Positions 17,880 to 27,331 of a stretch of DNA of 64,000 bases are shown piece after piece. Each line of letters begins with the position of its first letter. Within the stretch, counting starts at the first letter, position 1. The position numbers were made by a program, and so were the translations under genes. Under the pieces are notes generated by a model. It was not told the origin of the DNA, did no database searches, and was given only the letters and a program-made list of their open reading frames with translations. Origin of the DNA: Pseudoruegeria sp. HB172150 (GTDB lineage: Bacteria > Pseudomonadota > Alphaproteobacteria > Rhodobacterales > Rhodobacteraceae); contig NZ_JAATNG010000004.1 in assembly GCF_013184805.1 (NCBI RefSeq), positions 124,001 through 188,000 of the forward strand. The letters are read 5' to 3'.

Positions 17880-19280
17880 ATGTCCGATCCCAACCCCGGC
17901 CTGCTGGCCACGGAAATCCGCAACCGCTGGGTCCGCCTGCGGACCCTGGTGGTATTGCGCTGGATCGCCATCGCGGGCCAGCTTGCCGCGATCATCGTCG
18001 GGCAGCGGTTTTTTCACCTGAGTCTGGAGCTTGGCTGGTGTTTCGTCGCCATCGGCGCGGCCGTCATCGCCAATCTGGTGATGATCTACATCTACCCCGA
18101 GAACAAGCGGCTGAGCGAAGGCGAAGTGACGGCGATGCTGCTGTTCGACCTCGCGCAGTTGTGTTTCCTGCTGTTCCTGACCGGCGGGCTGAACAACCCC
18201 TTCGCGCTGCTGGTTCTGGTGCCGGTGACGATTTCCGCGACGGCGCTGAACCTGCGCGCGACGATGCTGCTGGGCGCGGTGGCGATCGTGCTGATCTCTG
18301 TCGTCGGCTGGGTGCATCTGCCGCTGCGCACGGCGGAAGGGTTCGTCATGCGGATGCCGCTGGTGTTCCTGTTCGGGATGTGGGTGGCGATCACGACGGG
18401 GATCGTGTTCATCGCGGTCTATGCGCGCTGGGTGACGTCGGAGATCCATTCGATGTCCGAGGCGCTGCTGGCGACGCAGATGGCACTGGCGCGGGAGCAG
18501 AAGCTGACGGATCTGGGCGGCGTGGTGGCGGCGGCGGCGCATGAGCTGGGCACGCCGCTGGCGACGATCAAGCTGGTGAGCCGCGAGCTGGCGGAGGAGC
18601 TGGAGGACCGGCCGGAGCTGAAGGAGGACGCGGAGCTGATCAGCGGGCAGGCGGACCGCTGCCGCGATATCCTGCGGTCGATGGGGCGGGCGGGGAAGGA
18701 CGACCTGCACATGCGGCACGCGCCGCTGGGCGAGGTGATCCGCGAGGCGGCGGAGCCGCACCGGAAGCGCGGCAAGGAGCTGGTGATCGACCTGGCGCCG
18801 GGCGAGGGCGGCGAGCTGGCGCAGCCGCAGATCGCGCGGCGGCCGGAGATCATCCACGGGCTGCGGAACCTGATCCAGAACGCGGTGGATTTCGCGGAAA
18901 CCACGGTGTGGATCGACGCGGTCTGGACCGACAGCGCCATCGAGCTGCGGATCATCGACGACGGCCGCGGGTTCCCGCCGCACCTGCTGGGCCGGATCGG
19001 GGACCCGTTCGTGCGCAACAGGCGGGGGGCGGACGAGGACCGCGCGCGGCGGCCGGAATACGAGGGGATGGGGCTGGGGCTGTTCATCGCCAAGACGCTG
19101 CTGGAACGGTCGGGCGCCGAATTGAGCTTTGCGAATGGCCGCGACCCCCTGATGCCGCGCGGCGGGCCCGGAACGCGGTCCGGTGCGATCGTCGAACTGG
19201 TCTGGCCCCGCCAGCGTATTTCCCCGGCTGAAGAGGCCAGCGAAGGCGGGCTTGGTGAAAACCAGCCAATCCAGGTTTGA
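17880..19280 (+). CDS. regB: Redox sensor histidine kinase RegB/PrrB
   Basis: 466 residues from the ATG at 17880; the frame is open far upstream, but this start matches the family. Six hydrophobic segments lie in residues 22-182. The ubiquinone-binding motif GGLNNPF is at 102-108. The phosphorylated His is H221 in AAHELGTPLATIKL, and the redox-active Cys is C261 in DRCRDILRSMGRAGKDD. The ATPase domain shows NLIQNAVDFA, DDGRGFP and GMGLGLFIAKTLL. All residues needed for sensing and kinase activity appear present. It phosphorylates RegA. Confidence 0.97.
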   Translation: MSDPNPGLLATEIRNRWVRLRTLVVLRWIAIAGQLAAIIVGQRFFHLSLELGWCFVAIGAAVIANLVMIYIYPENKRLSEGEVTAMLLFDLAQLCFLLFLTGGLNNPFALLVLVPVTISATALNLRATMLLGAVAIVLISVVGWVHLPLRTAEGFVMRMPLVFLFGMWVAITTGIVFIAVYARWVTSEIHSMSEALLATQMALAREQKLTDLGGVVAAAAHELGTPLATIKLVSRELAEELEDRPELKEDAELISGQADRCRDILRSMGRAGKDDLHMRHAPLGEVIREAAEPHRKRGKELVIDLAPGEGGELAQPQIARRPEIIHGLRNLIQNAVDFAETTVWIDAVWTDSAIELRIIDDGRGFPPHLLGRIGDPFVRNRRGADEDRARRPEYEGMGLGLFIAKTLLERSGAELSFANGRDPLMPRGGPGTRSGAIVELVWPRQRISPAEEASEGGLGENQPIQV

Positions 19281-19337
19281 TGCAAATACTATTCAACAAT
19301 TACATTACGATACGTAACCCGAATTGACGATTTTGGC

Positions 19338-19353
19338 TTAACTATATTTTAAC
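19338..19353 (+). promoter_or_regulatory. Candidate CtrA-binding site
   Basis: TTAA-CTATATT-TTAAC, an exact match to the alphaproteobacterial CtrA consensus TTAA-N7-TTAA(C), in a short AT-rich island 51 bp upstream of the PAS gene. It suggests cell-cycle or motility-type CtrA control. Confidence 0.6.
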
Positions 19354-19403
19354 ATTTGCTTGAATAGCGTGCCGGTGGGACAAGGGTAGCACTGGACGTA
19401 ATA

Positions 19404-20984
19404 ATGGAACTCGCGGGCCTCGTTCAGGCGGCGGTACTGGTATTCACGGCATTTCTGACGGCGGCCGCCGCATTATTTGCGGTTCATTCAAGTATTGGGC
19501 GGCGCAACAGAAACGGAGCCTGTTGCAGGCCCGAGGTCGCCTTTCTTTTCGATGGTAATTCACTGGTCGACGCAACCCCGGCCGGCCGGCGTCTGCTGCA
19601 ATACGCGGGCGGGCGGGGCTGCGACATGACCCGACTCGTGGCCTTCCTGGCGCCGCGGTTTCCCGGTCTCTCCGCGCGCGTCCGCGCCTGCGGAGAAGAG
19701 GACCGCATGCTCTTGCTGTCCGCCGATTCACGTACACGGCTGGAGCTGAAGACGACGGGCGGGCGGCTTCGGATTTCGCTGCAGGATATTGTCGAGGATC
19801 ATTCGGATCACCCTGACTGGCACAGCCTGAACGCGCTTGTGGCCGAGCTGGAGCTGCATCGCTCTGTGTCGGAACATGTTCCCGTGGCAATCTGGCGGCA
19901 GGAGCCGGATGGCCGCGTCGTCTGGGGCAACGCCGCATACTGGTCGCTGGCCGAACGGATGGAAACGGTGGCGGACCTCTCCCCCGGGCAGTTTCCGCAG
20001 GTGTTCAAGGACCTGACAAACACGCTGGTTGCGTCCGAGAGTGCGCACCGGCTGCAATTGAAACTGCCGGGTGAATCGGAGAGGCTGTGGTTCGAGGTAT
20101 CCGCCTGTACCCTGGGCGCCGACAGCGTATTCACCGCCGTGCCGGCCGATACCGTCATCTCGGCTGAACGCAAACTGCGCGAATTCACGCAGACCCTGAC
20201 CCAGACCTTTGCGCATCTCAGCGTCGGGCTCGCGATTTTTGACCGCAAGCGGCAACTGACGCTGTTCAATCCGGCACTGGGCGATCTGTTGGGATTCGAC
20301 GCGGAATTCCTGGTGGCGCGGCCGAACCTGATGCGGTTCCTCGACCAGCTGCGCGAGCGTCACATGATGCCGGAGCCGAAGGACTACAAGACCTGGCGGC
20401 AGCAGATGTCCGACCTGGAGGCCGCGGCGGCGGAGCGCAGCCATTCCGAAACCTGGCCATTGCCCGACGGGCGCACCTTTCGCATCACCGGCCGGCCCCA
20501 TCCTGACGGCGCCGTCGCCTTCCTGTTCGAGGATATCAGCGCCGAGATCACACTAAGCCGCGAGTTCCGGGTCGAGCTGGAGACGGGGCAGGCGGTCATC
20601 GACACGATGGACGAGGCGATCGCCGTGTTCTCGGCGGACGGGCGCATGACTTTTGCCAACCGCGCCTATGCGCGGCTGTGGAATCTGGAGAACGAGAGCA
20701 AGACGGACATAGTGACGTTCATAGACGCGTCGCGCCGCTGGCAGCAGGCGTGCATGCCGTCGCCCGTCTGGGGCGATGCGCGCGACTTCGCCTCGGAAAT
20801 GTCGGGCCGCACGACCTGGCATGCAGAAGTCCGGCTGGCGAACGGCCGCAAGGTCGCCTGCCGCTTCGAACCATTGCCGGGCGGCGGCACCATGGCGGGT
20901 TTCACCCAGGCTCAGCTGCAGTTGTTCAAGGCAAATGGCACCGACCAGGGCGATGCGGTCACCACGGCGGTCGGTCACGTATGA
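19404..20984 (+). CDS. Membrane-anchored PAS-domain protein without kinase domain (possibly DivL-like)
   Basis: 526 residues. One membrane segment (about 5-27) is followed by at least three PAS-like units (about 155-250, 265-375 and 395-500), the last two of the PAS-7 type (TFAHLSVGLAIFDRKRQLTLFNPAL; IDTMDEAIAVFSADGRMTFANRAYARLW). It stops without any HisKA or ATPase domain, so it is not itself a kinase. Directly downstream of regB and behind a CtrA-type site, it could be the DivL-like PAS protein of Rhodobacterales; this is inference from context. No DNA-binding or cyclase domain was found. Confidence 0.82.
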   Translation: MELAGLVQAAVLVFTAFLTAAAALFAVHSSIGRRNRNGACCRPEVAFLFDGNSLVDATPAGRRLLQYAGGRGCDMTRLVAFLAPRFPGLSARVRACGEEDRMLLLSADSRTRLELKTTGGRLRISLQDIVEDHSDHPDWHSLNALVAELELHRSVSEHVPVAIWRQEPDGRVVWGNAAYWSLAERMETVADLSPGQFPQVFKDLTNTLVASESAHRLQLKLPGESERLWFEVSACTLGADSVFTAVPADTVISAERKLREFTQTLTQTFAHLSVGLAIFDRKRQLTLFNPALGDLLGFDAEFLVARPNLMRFLDQLRERHMMPEPKDYKTWRQQMSDLEAAAAERSHSETWPLPDGRTFRITGRPHPDGAVAFLFEDISAEITLSREFRVELETGQAVIDTMDEAIAVFSADGRMTFANRAYARLWNLENESKTDIVTFIDASRRWQQACMPSPVWGDARDFASEMSGRTTWHAEVRLANGRKVACRFEPLPGGGTMAGFTQAQLQLFKANGTDQGDAVTTAVGHV

Positions 20985-21102
20985 GCCGGTGACTCTGCGG
21001 TATTCCGCAGCGTAATTTCTGATTGGGCGGCCATACGCCTGCCTTTATTTTGCGCCAGCAATCCTATATCAGCCCGGACACCCCACTCCGGAGACCAAAC
21101 CG

Positions 21103-22302
21103 ATGACCGCGCCGTCCGCACCGATCACGCAGGATGTCCTGACGATTCCGCGCAAGGAAACTGCGTCGGAACGGCGGAATCTCGTCGGTCTGACCCGCGA
21201 GAAGTTGCGTGACGCCCTGATCGAGGCGGGAACGCCCGAGAAGCAGGCGAAGATGCGGGTCGATCAGCTGTGGCAGTGGATCTACCAGAAGGGCGTGCGC
21301 GACTTCGACTCGATGACCAACCTGGCGAAGGCCTATCGCGCCACACTGGCGGAGGCGTTCGAGATCGTCGTACCAGAGGTGGTGCAGCGTCATGTATCGG
21401 CGGATGGCACGCGGAAATACCTGGTGCGGATCGCCGGCGGCCACGAGGTGGAAACCGTCTATATCCCCGAGGACAGCCGCGGCACCCTGTGCATTTCGAG
21501 CCAGGTCGGCTGTACCCTGACATGCAGCTTCTGCCACACCGGCACCCAGAAACTGGTGCGCAACCTGACCGCCGGAGAGATCGTCGGCCAGATCATGCTG
21601 GCCCGCGACGACCTTGGCGAATGGCCCGAGCCGGGGCGCGCCCCGAAGGACGAGACGCGGCTGATTTCCAACATCGTGCTGATGGGGATGGGCGAACCGC
21701 TATACAACTTCGAGGCGGTGCGCGACGCGATGAAGATCGCGATGGATGGCGAAGGTATTTCCCTTTCGCGCCGGCGCATTACGTTGTCCACGAGCGGCGT
21801 GGTGCCCGAGATCGCGCGCACGGCCGAGGAAATCGGCTGTATGCTCGCAGTATCGTTCCACGCGACTACGGATGACGTGCGGGACAAGCTGGTGCCGATC
21901 AACAGGAAGTGGAACATCGTCGAACTGCTGGACGCCTTGCGCGCCTATCCGAAGCTGTCGAATTCGGAGCGGATCACCTTTGAATACGTGATGCTGAAAG
22001 GGATCAACGACAGCGACGCGGATGCGCGGCGGCTGGTGAAGCTGATCCGCGGCATTCCGGCCAAGATCAACCTGATCCCGTTCAACGAATGGCCCGGCGC
22101 GCCTTATGAACGGTCTGACTGGGAGCGGATCGAGGCGTTCGCCGACATCGTCTACAAGGCGGGCTATGCCTCGCCTGTCCGGACTCCGAGGGGAGAGGAC
22201 ATCATGGCTGCCTGCGGGCAGCTGAAATCAGCAACGGAACGCGGCCGCAAGAGTCGCGCACAAATCGCTGCGGAGGCAGGCGCAGCTGGAGCAGGAGCCT
22301 GA
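21103..22302 (+). CDS. rlmN: 23S rRNA (A2503-C2) / tRNA (A37-C2) methyltransferase, radical SAM
   Basis: 399 residues. The radical-SAM cluster is C137-X3-C141-X2-C144 ([11 protein letters not shown]). The N-terminal [15 protein letters not shown], the central [12 protein letters not shown] and the late MAACGQL with the methyl-accepting catalytic Cys are all present. It methylates C2 of A2503 in 23S rRNA and A37 in some tRNAs. GGAG 9 nt upstream supports the ATG. The next gene begins 5 bp later. Confidence 0.97.
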   Translation: MTAPSAPITQDVLTIPRKETASERRNLVGLTREKLRDALIEAGTPEKQAKMRVDQLWQWIYQKGVRDFDSMTNLAKAYRATLAEAFEIVVPEVVQRHVSADGTRKYLVRIAGGHEVETVYIPEDSRGTLCISSQVGCTLTCSFCHTGTQKLVRNLTAGEIVGQIMLARDDLGEWPEPGRAPKDETRLISNIVLMGMGEPLYNFEAVRDAMKIAMDGEGISLSRRRITLSTSGVVPEIARTAEEIGCMLAVSFHATTDDVRDKLVPINRKWNIVELLDALRAYPKLSNSERITFEYVMLKGINDSDADARRLVKLIRGIPAKINLIPFNEWPGAPYERSDWERIEAFADIVYKAGYASPVRTPRGEDIMAACGQLKSATERGRKSRAQIAAEAGAAGAGA

Positions 22303-22306
22303 AACC

Positions 22307-22780
22307 TTGACCAAGCTAGTACGACCGATTGCCGCCCTTATTGTGTTCATTACGCTGGCTTTGCCGGTGCAGGCCGCGTGCTCACGCCCCGGCGGATCCG
22401 AAGCCGCCGCGCAGCAGGTCGTCGCGGAGACGAATGCGCTGCGGCGCCAGAAGGGCCTGCCGCCGCTGCGGATCTCGCCCGCGCTGATGAAGGCGGCGCA
22501 GGATCAGGCCTGCCACATGGCCGCGACGAAGAACATGACCCATACCGGACAGAACGGATCGTCCATCGCCGACCGCGTGAATGGCGTCGGCTATCGCTGG
22601 ACCTTCGTGGCCGAGAACGTGGCCTTTGGCCAGCGTTCCGCGGGGCAGGTGATGGAAAGCTGGGCCAAATCCTCCGGCCACCGCCGCAACATGCTGAGCG
22701 GCGCGCGCGAGATCGGCGTGGCGCTGGCAGTCAATGGCGGCCGTCCGTACTGGGCGATGGTGCTGGCGTCGCCTCTGTAA
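22307..22780 (+). CDS. Secreted CAP-domain (SCP/PR-1 family) protein
   Basis: 157 residues from a TTG at 22307 whose ribosome site (GGAG) lies inside the end of rlmN. A signal peptide (1-23) is followed by a compact CAP domain: VVAETNALRRQKGLPPLRIS, MTHTGQNGSSIADR, AENVAFG and SSGHRRNMLS, giving the two His and Glu residues of the conserved pocket. Bacterial CAP proteins are exported, but their activity is rarely known. Confidence 0.85.
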   Translation: MTKLVRPIAALIVFITLALPVQAACSRPGGSEAAAQQVVAETNALRRQKGLPPLRISPALMKAAQDQACHMAATKNMTHTGQNGSSIADRVNGVGYRWTFVAENVAFGQRSAGQVMESWAKSSGHRRNMLSGAREIGVALAVNGGRPYWAMVLASPL

Positions 22781-22782
22781 GG

Positions 22783-23628
22783 CTATTGCCGCGCGCCGCC
22801 GGGCGCGGCGCGCGGATCTTCCCAATTGTCGATGGCTTCGATGGCCTCTTCCGCCGTTTCGACGAAGCGGAAGAGCTGCAGGTCGCTTTCCGCGATGGTG
22901 CCCGCTTCGGCCAGCGCCTGCCAGTTCACGATCTTCTCCCAGAACGCCCGCCCGAACAGCAGCAGCGGGATCGGGTCCATCTTTTTCGTCTGGATCAGGC
23001 AGAGCGTCTCGAACAGTTCGTCCATCGTGCCGAAGCCGCCGGGGAAGATGCAGACCGCTTTGGCGCGCAGGAGGAAGTGCATCTTGCGGATCGCGAAGTA
23101 GTGGAAGTTGAAGCACAGGTCTGGGGTGACGTAGCTGTTCGGCGCCTGCTCGTGCGGGAGGACGATGTTGAGGCCGATGGAGACGCCGCCGGCCTCTTCG
23201 GCGCCGCGATTGCCGGCCTCCATCACGCCGGGGCCGCCTCCGGTGACGATGACGTTCTCGCGCCCGCCTGCGCCGCATTGCCCGCGCTCGGTCATCAGGC
23301 GGGAGAACTTGCGCGCTTCCTCGTAGTATATGGACAGGTCGGCCAGCGTCTCGGTCCGCGCCTCGGCCCTGCGGGAGGGTTCGGGCACGCGGGCGCCGCC
23401 GAACAGGACGATGGTGGATTCGACGCCGTATTCTGACAGCAGCAGTTCCGGCTTCATCAGTTCGAGCTGCAGCCGCACGGGGCGCAGTTCGTCCCGGCAC
23501 AGGAAATCGTCATCCTCGAAGGCCAGCCGGTAGGCCGGGGCGCGGGTCTGCGGCGTATCAGGGGTCTGCCGCGCGTTTTCCCTGTCCTGATGTGCGTCGG
23601 GGAACCTGTGCTTGCCGAAATCCTTCAT
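22783..23628 (-). CDS. LOG family protein (TIGR00730-type Rossmann fold)
   Basis: 281 residues from the ATG at 23628, supported by [30 protein letters not shown] and [13 protein letters not shown] are the nucleotide-binding and PGGxGTxxE motifs of the family that includes cytokinin-activating LOG phosphoribohydrolases and AMP nucleosidase-like enzymes. The ~70 N-terminal residues are extra compared with short LOG proteins. It is divergent from dapD. The substrate is likely a nucleoside monophosphate, by family. Confidence 0.87.
   Translation of the reverse strand: MKDFGKHRFPDAHQDRENARQTPDTPQTRAPAYRLAFEDDDFLCRDELRPVRLQLELMKPELLLSEYGVESTIVLFGGARVPEPSRRAEARTETLADLSIYYEEARKFSRLMTERGQCGAGGRENVIVTGGGPGVMEAGNRGAEEAGGVSIGLNIVLPHEQAPNSYVTPDLCFNFHYFAIRKMHFLLRAKAVCIFPGGFGTMDELFETLCLIQTKKMDPIPLLLFGRAFWEKIVNWQALAEAGTIAESDLQLFRFVETAEEAIEAIDNWEDPRAAPGGARQ
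22789..22815. terminator. Very strong GC hairpin at the convergent gene ends
   Basis: A perfect 11-bp stem (CCGCGCGCCGC with GCGGCGCGCGG) with loop CGGGC. It overlaps the last codons of the LOG gene and lies 8 bp after the CAP gene stop, so it may terminate the CAP transcript. Confidence 0.45.
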
Positions 23629-23716
23629 CGCTGCCTCCTGCCTTGCATTGCACCGCCTACATCGAGCCTCTATAGCCACAACCCGACAAAGACCCAACGG
23701 AATGCGGAGCGCCCCG

Positions 23717-24544
23717 ATGTCCAACGCCCAGCTTGAAACCGCCATCGAAGCCGCCTGGGAGGCGCGCGATACGATCACCCCCGCGACCACGGGCGAGACC
23801 CGCGAGGCCATCGAGGACACGCTGAACGCGCTGGATTCCGGCGAGCTGCGGGTGGCGGAAAGGCAGGCGGACGGCAACTGGCAGGTCAACCAGTGGGCCA
23901 AGAAGGCCGTGCTGCTGGGCTTTCGCATCAAGGACATGGAACAGCAGGACGGCGGCCCGCAGGGCGGCGGCTGGTGGGACAAGGTCGACTCGAAGTTCAA
24001 GGGCTGGGGCGACAACCAGTGGAAGGCCGCGGGCTTCCGCGCCGTGCCGAACTGCGTCGTTCGCAAGTCGGCCTATATCGCGCCCGGCGTCGTGCTGATG
24101 CCGTCCTTCGTGAACCTCGGCGCTTATGTCGACAGCGGCACGATGGTGGACACCTGGGCCACGGTCGGATCCTGCGCGCAGATCGGCAAGGGCGTGCACC
24201 TGTCCGGCGGCGTGGGCATCGGCGGCGTGCTGGAACCGCTGCAGGCGGGCCCGGTCATCATCGAGGATAACTGCTTTATCGGCGCCCGGTCCGAAGTGGT
24301 CGAAGGCGTGATCGTCCGCGAGGGAGCGGTCCTGGGGATGGGCGTGTTCCTTGGCCAGTCGACCAAGATTCTGGATCGCGAGACCGGCGAGGTCATGTAT
24401 GGTGAGGTACCGCCCTATTCGGTGGTCGTCGCGGGCTCGATGCCGTCGAAGGGCGGCGTGCATCTGTACTGCGCGGTGATCGTGAAGCGGGTGGACGAGA
24501 AGACAAGGTCGAAGACCGGGATCAACGAACTGCTTCGGGACTAG
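23717..24544 (+). CDS. dapD: 2,3,4,5-tetrahydropyridine-2,6-dicarboxylate N-succinyltransferase
   Basis: 275 residues, the family length. It succinylates tetrahydrodipicolinate in the lysine/meso-DAP pathway. The left-handed beta-helix of hexapeptide repeats covers about 110-240 ([49 protein letters not shown]). The ATG at 23717 has GGAG upstream. dapE of the same pathway lies 4.7 kb away on the same strand. Confidence 0.97.
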   Translation: MSNAQLETAIEAAWEARDTITPATTGETREAIEDTLNALDSGELRVAERQADGNWQVNQWAKKAVLLGFRIKDMEQQDGGPQGGGWWDKVDSKFKGWGDNQWKAAGFRAVPNCVVRKSAYIAPGVVLMPSFVNLGAYVDSGTMVDTWATVGSCAQIGKGVHLSGGVGIGGVLEPLQAGPVIIEDNCFIGARSEVVEGVIVREGAVLGMGVFLGQSTKILDRETGEVMYGEVPPYSVVVAGSMPSKGGVHLYCAVIVKRVDEKTRSKTGINELLRD

Positions 24545-24553
24545 GAGGGTGCC

Positions 24554-24799
24554 ATGGGACTGGGACTGATCGGATCCATCATTGTCGGCGGGCTGGCCGG
24601 CTGGATCGCCAGCATAATCATGAAGGCGAACACCGGGATCATCGTGAACATCATTCTTGGGATCGTGGGCGCCTTCGTCCTGAACCTGATCCTGAACCTT
24701 CTCGGCTTTTACGCCGAGAACGCCCTTGTCCCGCAGCTGATCGTCGGTCTGCTCGGCGCCTGCCTGCTGATCTGGGGCTACAGGCAGATGAACAAGTAG
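24554..24799 (+). CDS. GlsB/YeaQ/YmgE-family stress membrane protein, copy 1
   Basis: 81 residues, almost entirely hydrophobic, with three membrane helices rich in Gly and Ile. GLAGWIASIIMKAN and the C-terminal LLIWGYRQM match the transglycosylase-associated (GlsB) family. Function unknown; often stress-induced. It starts 9 bp after dapD and may be co-transcribed with it. Confidence 0.88.
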   Translation: MGLGLIGSIIVGGLAGWIASIIMKANTGIIVNIILGIVGAFVLNLILNLLGFYAENALVPQLIVGLLGACLLIWGYRQMNK

Positions 24800-24801
24800 A
24801 A

Positions 24802-24825
24802 GGGACCGTCCTGCCGGGACGGCCC
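24802..24825 (+). terminator. Hairpin after the first GlsB-type gene
   Basis: CCGTCC/GGACGG stem extended by GGG/CCC across a bulged A, two bases after the stop. No T-run. Confidence 0.4.
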
Positions 24826-24919
24826 GCCACGGCGTATCGCGGAACAAAACGCGGTTGCCCGGCGTTTCCTTTGCGTCAGCCCGCCGGGAAGCGGGCATTC
24901 GTAACGAGAGGGAGACGTC

Positions 24920-25174
24920 ATGACCGGCATCGGCTGGCTGGCTGCCATCATTATCGGCGGCATCGCGGGGTGGCTCGCGGAACAATTCATGAAATCGAAC
25001 ATGGGCATCCTGATGAACATCATCCTCGGCATCGTCGGGGCGATCGTTCTGAACGCCATTCTTATGGCGATCGTCGGCGGAACGCTCGGCGGCTGGATCG
25101 GACAGCTGATCATCGGCTTCATCGGGGCCTGCCTGCTGATCTGGATCGCACGGATGATCCGGCGCACGACCTGA
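24920..25174 (+). CDS. GlsB/YeaQ/YmgE-family stress membrane protein, copy 2
   Basis: 84 residues and a clear paralogue of the previous gene: GGIAGWLAEQFMKSN, NIILGIVGAIVLN and GACLLIWIARM align along the whole length. Three membrane helices. AGAGGGAGACG upstream of the ATG gives its own ribosome site, and hairpins on either side suggest a separate message. Confidence 0.88.
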   Translation: MTGIGWLAAIIIGGIAGWLAEQFMKSNMGILMNIILGIVGAIVLNAILMAIVGGTLGGWIGQLIIGFIGACLLIWIARMIRRTT

Positions 25175-25199
25175 CGCGCCCTGCTGGCGTTTGAATTCC

Positions 25200-25232
25200 G
25201 GCCCGTCGCTGCCTGCGGCGGGCCTTTTCTTT
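25200..25232 (+). terminator. Rho-independent terminator
   Basis: GGCCCGTCGC and GCGGCGGGCC pair around TGCCT with one mismatch and are followed by TTTTCTTT. It is the best canonical terminator in the window and ends the dapD/GlsB region. Confidence 0.85.
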
Positions 25233-25280
25233 GCGGTCAAAGCGCTGGTGCGGCCCGGATACGGGTGGTATCGGGCGGCC

Positions 25281-25619
25281 ATGAAAAAGGAAAAGAAACC
25301 GCAACAGGTCTACACCCTGCTGGTCGAGGTCGGCCGCAAGGCCGGTGACGGGCTGCCAGATGGATCAACGGGCGCGGCGCTTATGTGCTACGCCTCTGGC
25401 GTGGACGAGGCGGAGGCGGTGCGCGAGACGGTGGCTATCCTGAAGCAGGCGGACATGAACCCGCTGGACGTGACGGGTTACGGAACGCTGGAGGAGCGGC
25501 TGGAGGAAGGCCACGAGATTTCCGACGAGGAACGCGGGCTGATGGACCGGGCGCTGCAGGAAAACTCGGTGATCGTGGCGCAGATGACGCCGTTCTACGA
25601 CAAGGAGGGCGAGGCGTGA
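25281..25619 (+). CDS. Conserved-looking hypothetical protein
   Basis: 112 residues from the ATG at 25281. It is charged and soluble with no signal or membrane segment. QQVYTLLVEVGRKAGDGLP and the repeated acidic helices (GVDEAEAVRETVAILKQA) suggest an alpha/beta fold, but I do not recognise a family. Its stop overlaps the HAD gene start by 4 bp (GTGA), implying translational coupling. Confidence 0.72.
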   Translation: MKKEKKPQQVYTLLVEVGRKAGDGLPDGSTGAALMCYASGVDEAEAVRETVAILKQADMNPLDVTGYGTLEERLEEGHEISDEERGLMDRALQENSVIVAQMTPFYDKEGEA

Positions 25620-26266
25620 GCGCGGTCTTCCTGGATCTCGACGGGACGCTGACCGATCCGAAGCCGGGGATCACCGGGTCTGCCGCCTATGCGCTGAAGG
25701 CTGTCGGCCTGCCGGAGCAGGACCCGGAAGAGCTGACCTGGATGATCGGGCCGGCGCTGATCGACAGTTTCGCCAAGCTTGGCGCCGCGGACCCGGCGGC
25801 GGCGCTGGCCGCTTATCGAGAAGCCTATTCCGGCGGCGGCATGTTCGATTGCGCGGTCTATGACGGGATAGCGGAGGCTCTGGCGGCGCTGCGGGCCGCC
25901 GGGCACCGGCTGTTCCTGGCGACCGCAAAGCCGCATGTCTACGCGGTGCAGATCACCGAACGGTTCGGGCTGGACGGGTATCTGGAGGCGCAGTTCGGGC
26001 CGGAGATGGACGGCACCCGGAACGACAAGGCAGAGTTGCTGGTACATGCGCTGGGCCAGACCGGAGTGATGGCGGAGACGGCCGTGATGGTGGGCGACCG
26101 GGTGCACGACATCGTGGCCGGGCAGAAGAACGGGATGGCGACGGTGGGTGTCCGCTGGGGCTATGGTACGGATGACGAACTGGACCAGGCGGATGCGATC
26201 TGCGAGGCGCCTTCGGATCTGCCGCGCGTCATCGAAACGCTGCTGTCGGGGCGCGCCGCCGGATAG
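25616..26266 (+). CDS. HAD-superfamily phosphatase (Gph/PpaX-like)
   Basis: 216 residues from a GTG at 25616. Motif I is FLDLDGTLTDP with nucleophile Asp8. T/S motif II is at LFLATAKPH, and motifs III-IV are NDKAELL and VMVGDRVHDIVAGQKNGM. The cap domain between motifs I and II resembles phosphoglycolate phosphatase. The substrate is uncertain. Confidence 0.88.
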   Translation: MSAVFLDLDGTLTDPKPGITGSAAYALKAVGLPEQDPEELTWMIGPALIDSFAKLGAADPAAALAAYREAYSGGGMFDCAVYDGIAEALAALRAAGHRLFLATAKPHVYAVQITERFGLDGYLEAQFGPEMDGTRNDKAELLVHALGQTGVMAETAVMVGDRVHDIVAGQKNGMATVGVRWGYGTDDELDQADAICEAPSDLPRVIETLLSGRAAG

Positions 26267-26275
26267 CGGCGGCGC

Positions 26276-27331
26276 CTAGGCGCAGAGGTTCGCGACCAGC
26301 ACGCTTGCCTCGTAGGGCTCCAGCACCGTTCCGGCGATTTCCTCGTGTACCGGAAGGCGGCCCGCCGGGATGCCGGCGAAGAGCGAGCAGGTCTGCCGCG
26401 CGGGCTGCCGGGCGAGATCGCCCAGATACAGGCTTTCCGCCCAGCCGCCGGCCACGTTCACGCAGTCATGGTGATCGAGGACCATCTGGTAGTAGCGGGC
26501 GGTCGCGCCGGACCCGGCATGCGCCGGTCCGATCATCGGGCCGAGGTGTCGCGCCTCGACCAGCGCATTCTCGTTTCCAAACAGGTATTCCGTGTCGGTG
26601 CCGTTGACCCGGATCCGGTGATGCGGCGCGACACAGAGATCGGTGCGCAGTCCGAGGAAGGGCGCGCGCAGGCGGACGGGGCGGAAGCTGCCGGTGGCAG
26701 GCATTTCATGCGACACCAGATGACGGATCGGCTGGGCGCCGTTGCGGGCGGTCAGAACCTCGTCGCCTTCCGCAAGATCCTCGATGCGGCGGGGGCCGTC
26801 GGGGGTGCCGATCCAGCTGCCTTCAAGGAAGCCGGGCATCGGGCCGGAGGGTTCGATCCGGTCGGACACGGCGAAGAGCGACACGGCCGGGTCGATGAAG
26901 GCCTGCCCGTTGACGAGATCGTGGATGTCCTCGCCCAGCAGCGGCTGCGGTTCCTCGAAGAACGCATGGACGGCGGTGCCGGAGGTGGTGTTTTCCGCGG
27001 TCAGCACGCCGCGCCGCGCGGGTGCGTCCCAGGAATAGGTCAGGCGCAGGGTATCGTGCGAGGTGGTGCGCGGCTTTTTCAGGATCGCCTGGGTGATCGT
27101 GTCGGCCTGCCGGTGCTCGACGGAGATATGCGCGTTCTTCGCCAGCGTCACCGAGAAGCGGCGGAACCAGCCGTTGGTGCGCTCCATCTCGATCATGTTC
27201 AGCTTCTGCGGCCGGTCGCCGTAAAGCTGGACCTCGATCATCACGCTGCCGCGCGTGATCAGGTCATCGAGGTCCTTGCCCTGCGGTGCGCGCAGGCAGT
27301 GGCGGCCGTCCGAGATTGCAAGCCAGGTCAT
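26276..27331 (-). CDS. Hint-domain protein lacking the nucleophilic Cys
   Basis: 351 residues. Residues 1-160 have no family I recognise. From about 166 a Hint (hedgehog/intein-like) domain begins with PGFLEGSWIGTPDG, then EDLAEGDEVLT, LRTDLCVAPHHRIRVNGTD, and ends with HDCVNVAGGWAESLYLG. Where the partner protein has PCF, this one has P166-G167-F168, so the autoprocessing Cys is missing. It overlaps the upstream Hint gene by 4 bp (ATGA) and must be co-translated with it. It ends 9 bp from the convergent HAD gene. Confidence 0.8.
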   Translation of the reverse strand: MTWLAISDGRHCLRAPQGKDLDDLITRGSVMIEVQLYGDRPQKLNMIEMERTNGWFRRFSVTLAKNAHISVEHRQADTITQAILKKPRTTSHDTLRLTYSWDAPARRGVLTAENTTSGTAVHAFFEEPQPLLGEDIHDLVNGQAFIDPAVSLFAVSDRIEPSGPMPGFLEGSWIGTPDGPRRIEDLAEGDEVLTARNGAQPIRHLVSHEMPATGSFRPVRLRAPFLGLRTDLCVAPHHRIRVNGTDTEYLFGNENALVEARHLGPMIGPAHAGSGATARYYQMVLDHHDCVNVAGGWAESLYLGDLARQPARQTCSLFAGIPAGRLPVHEEIAGTVLEPYEASVLVANLCA

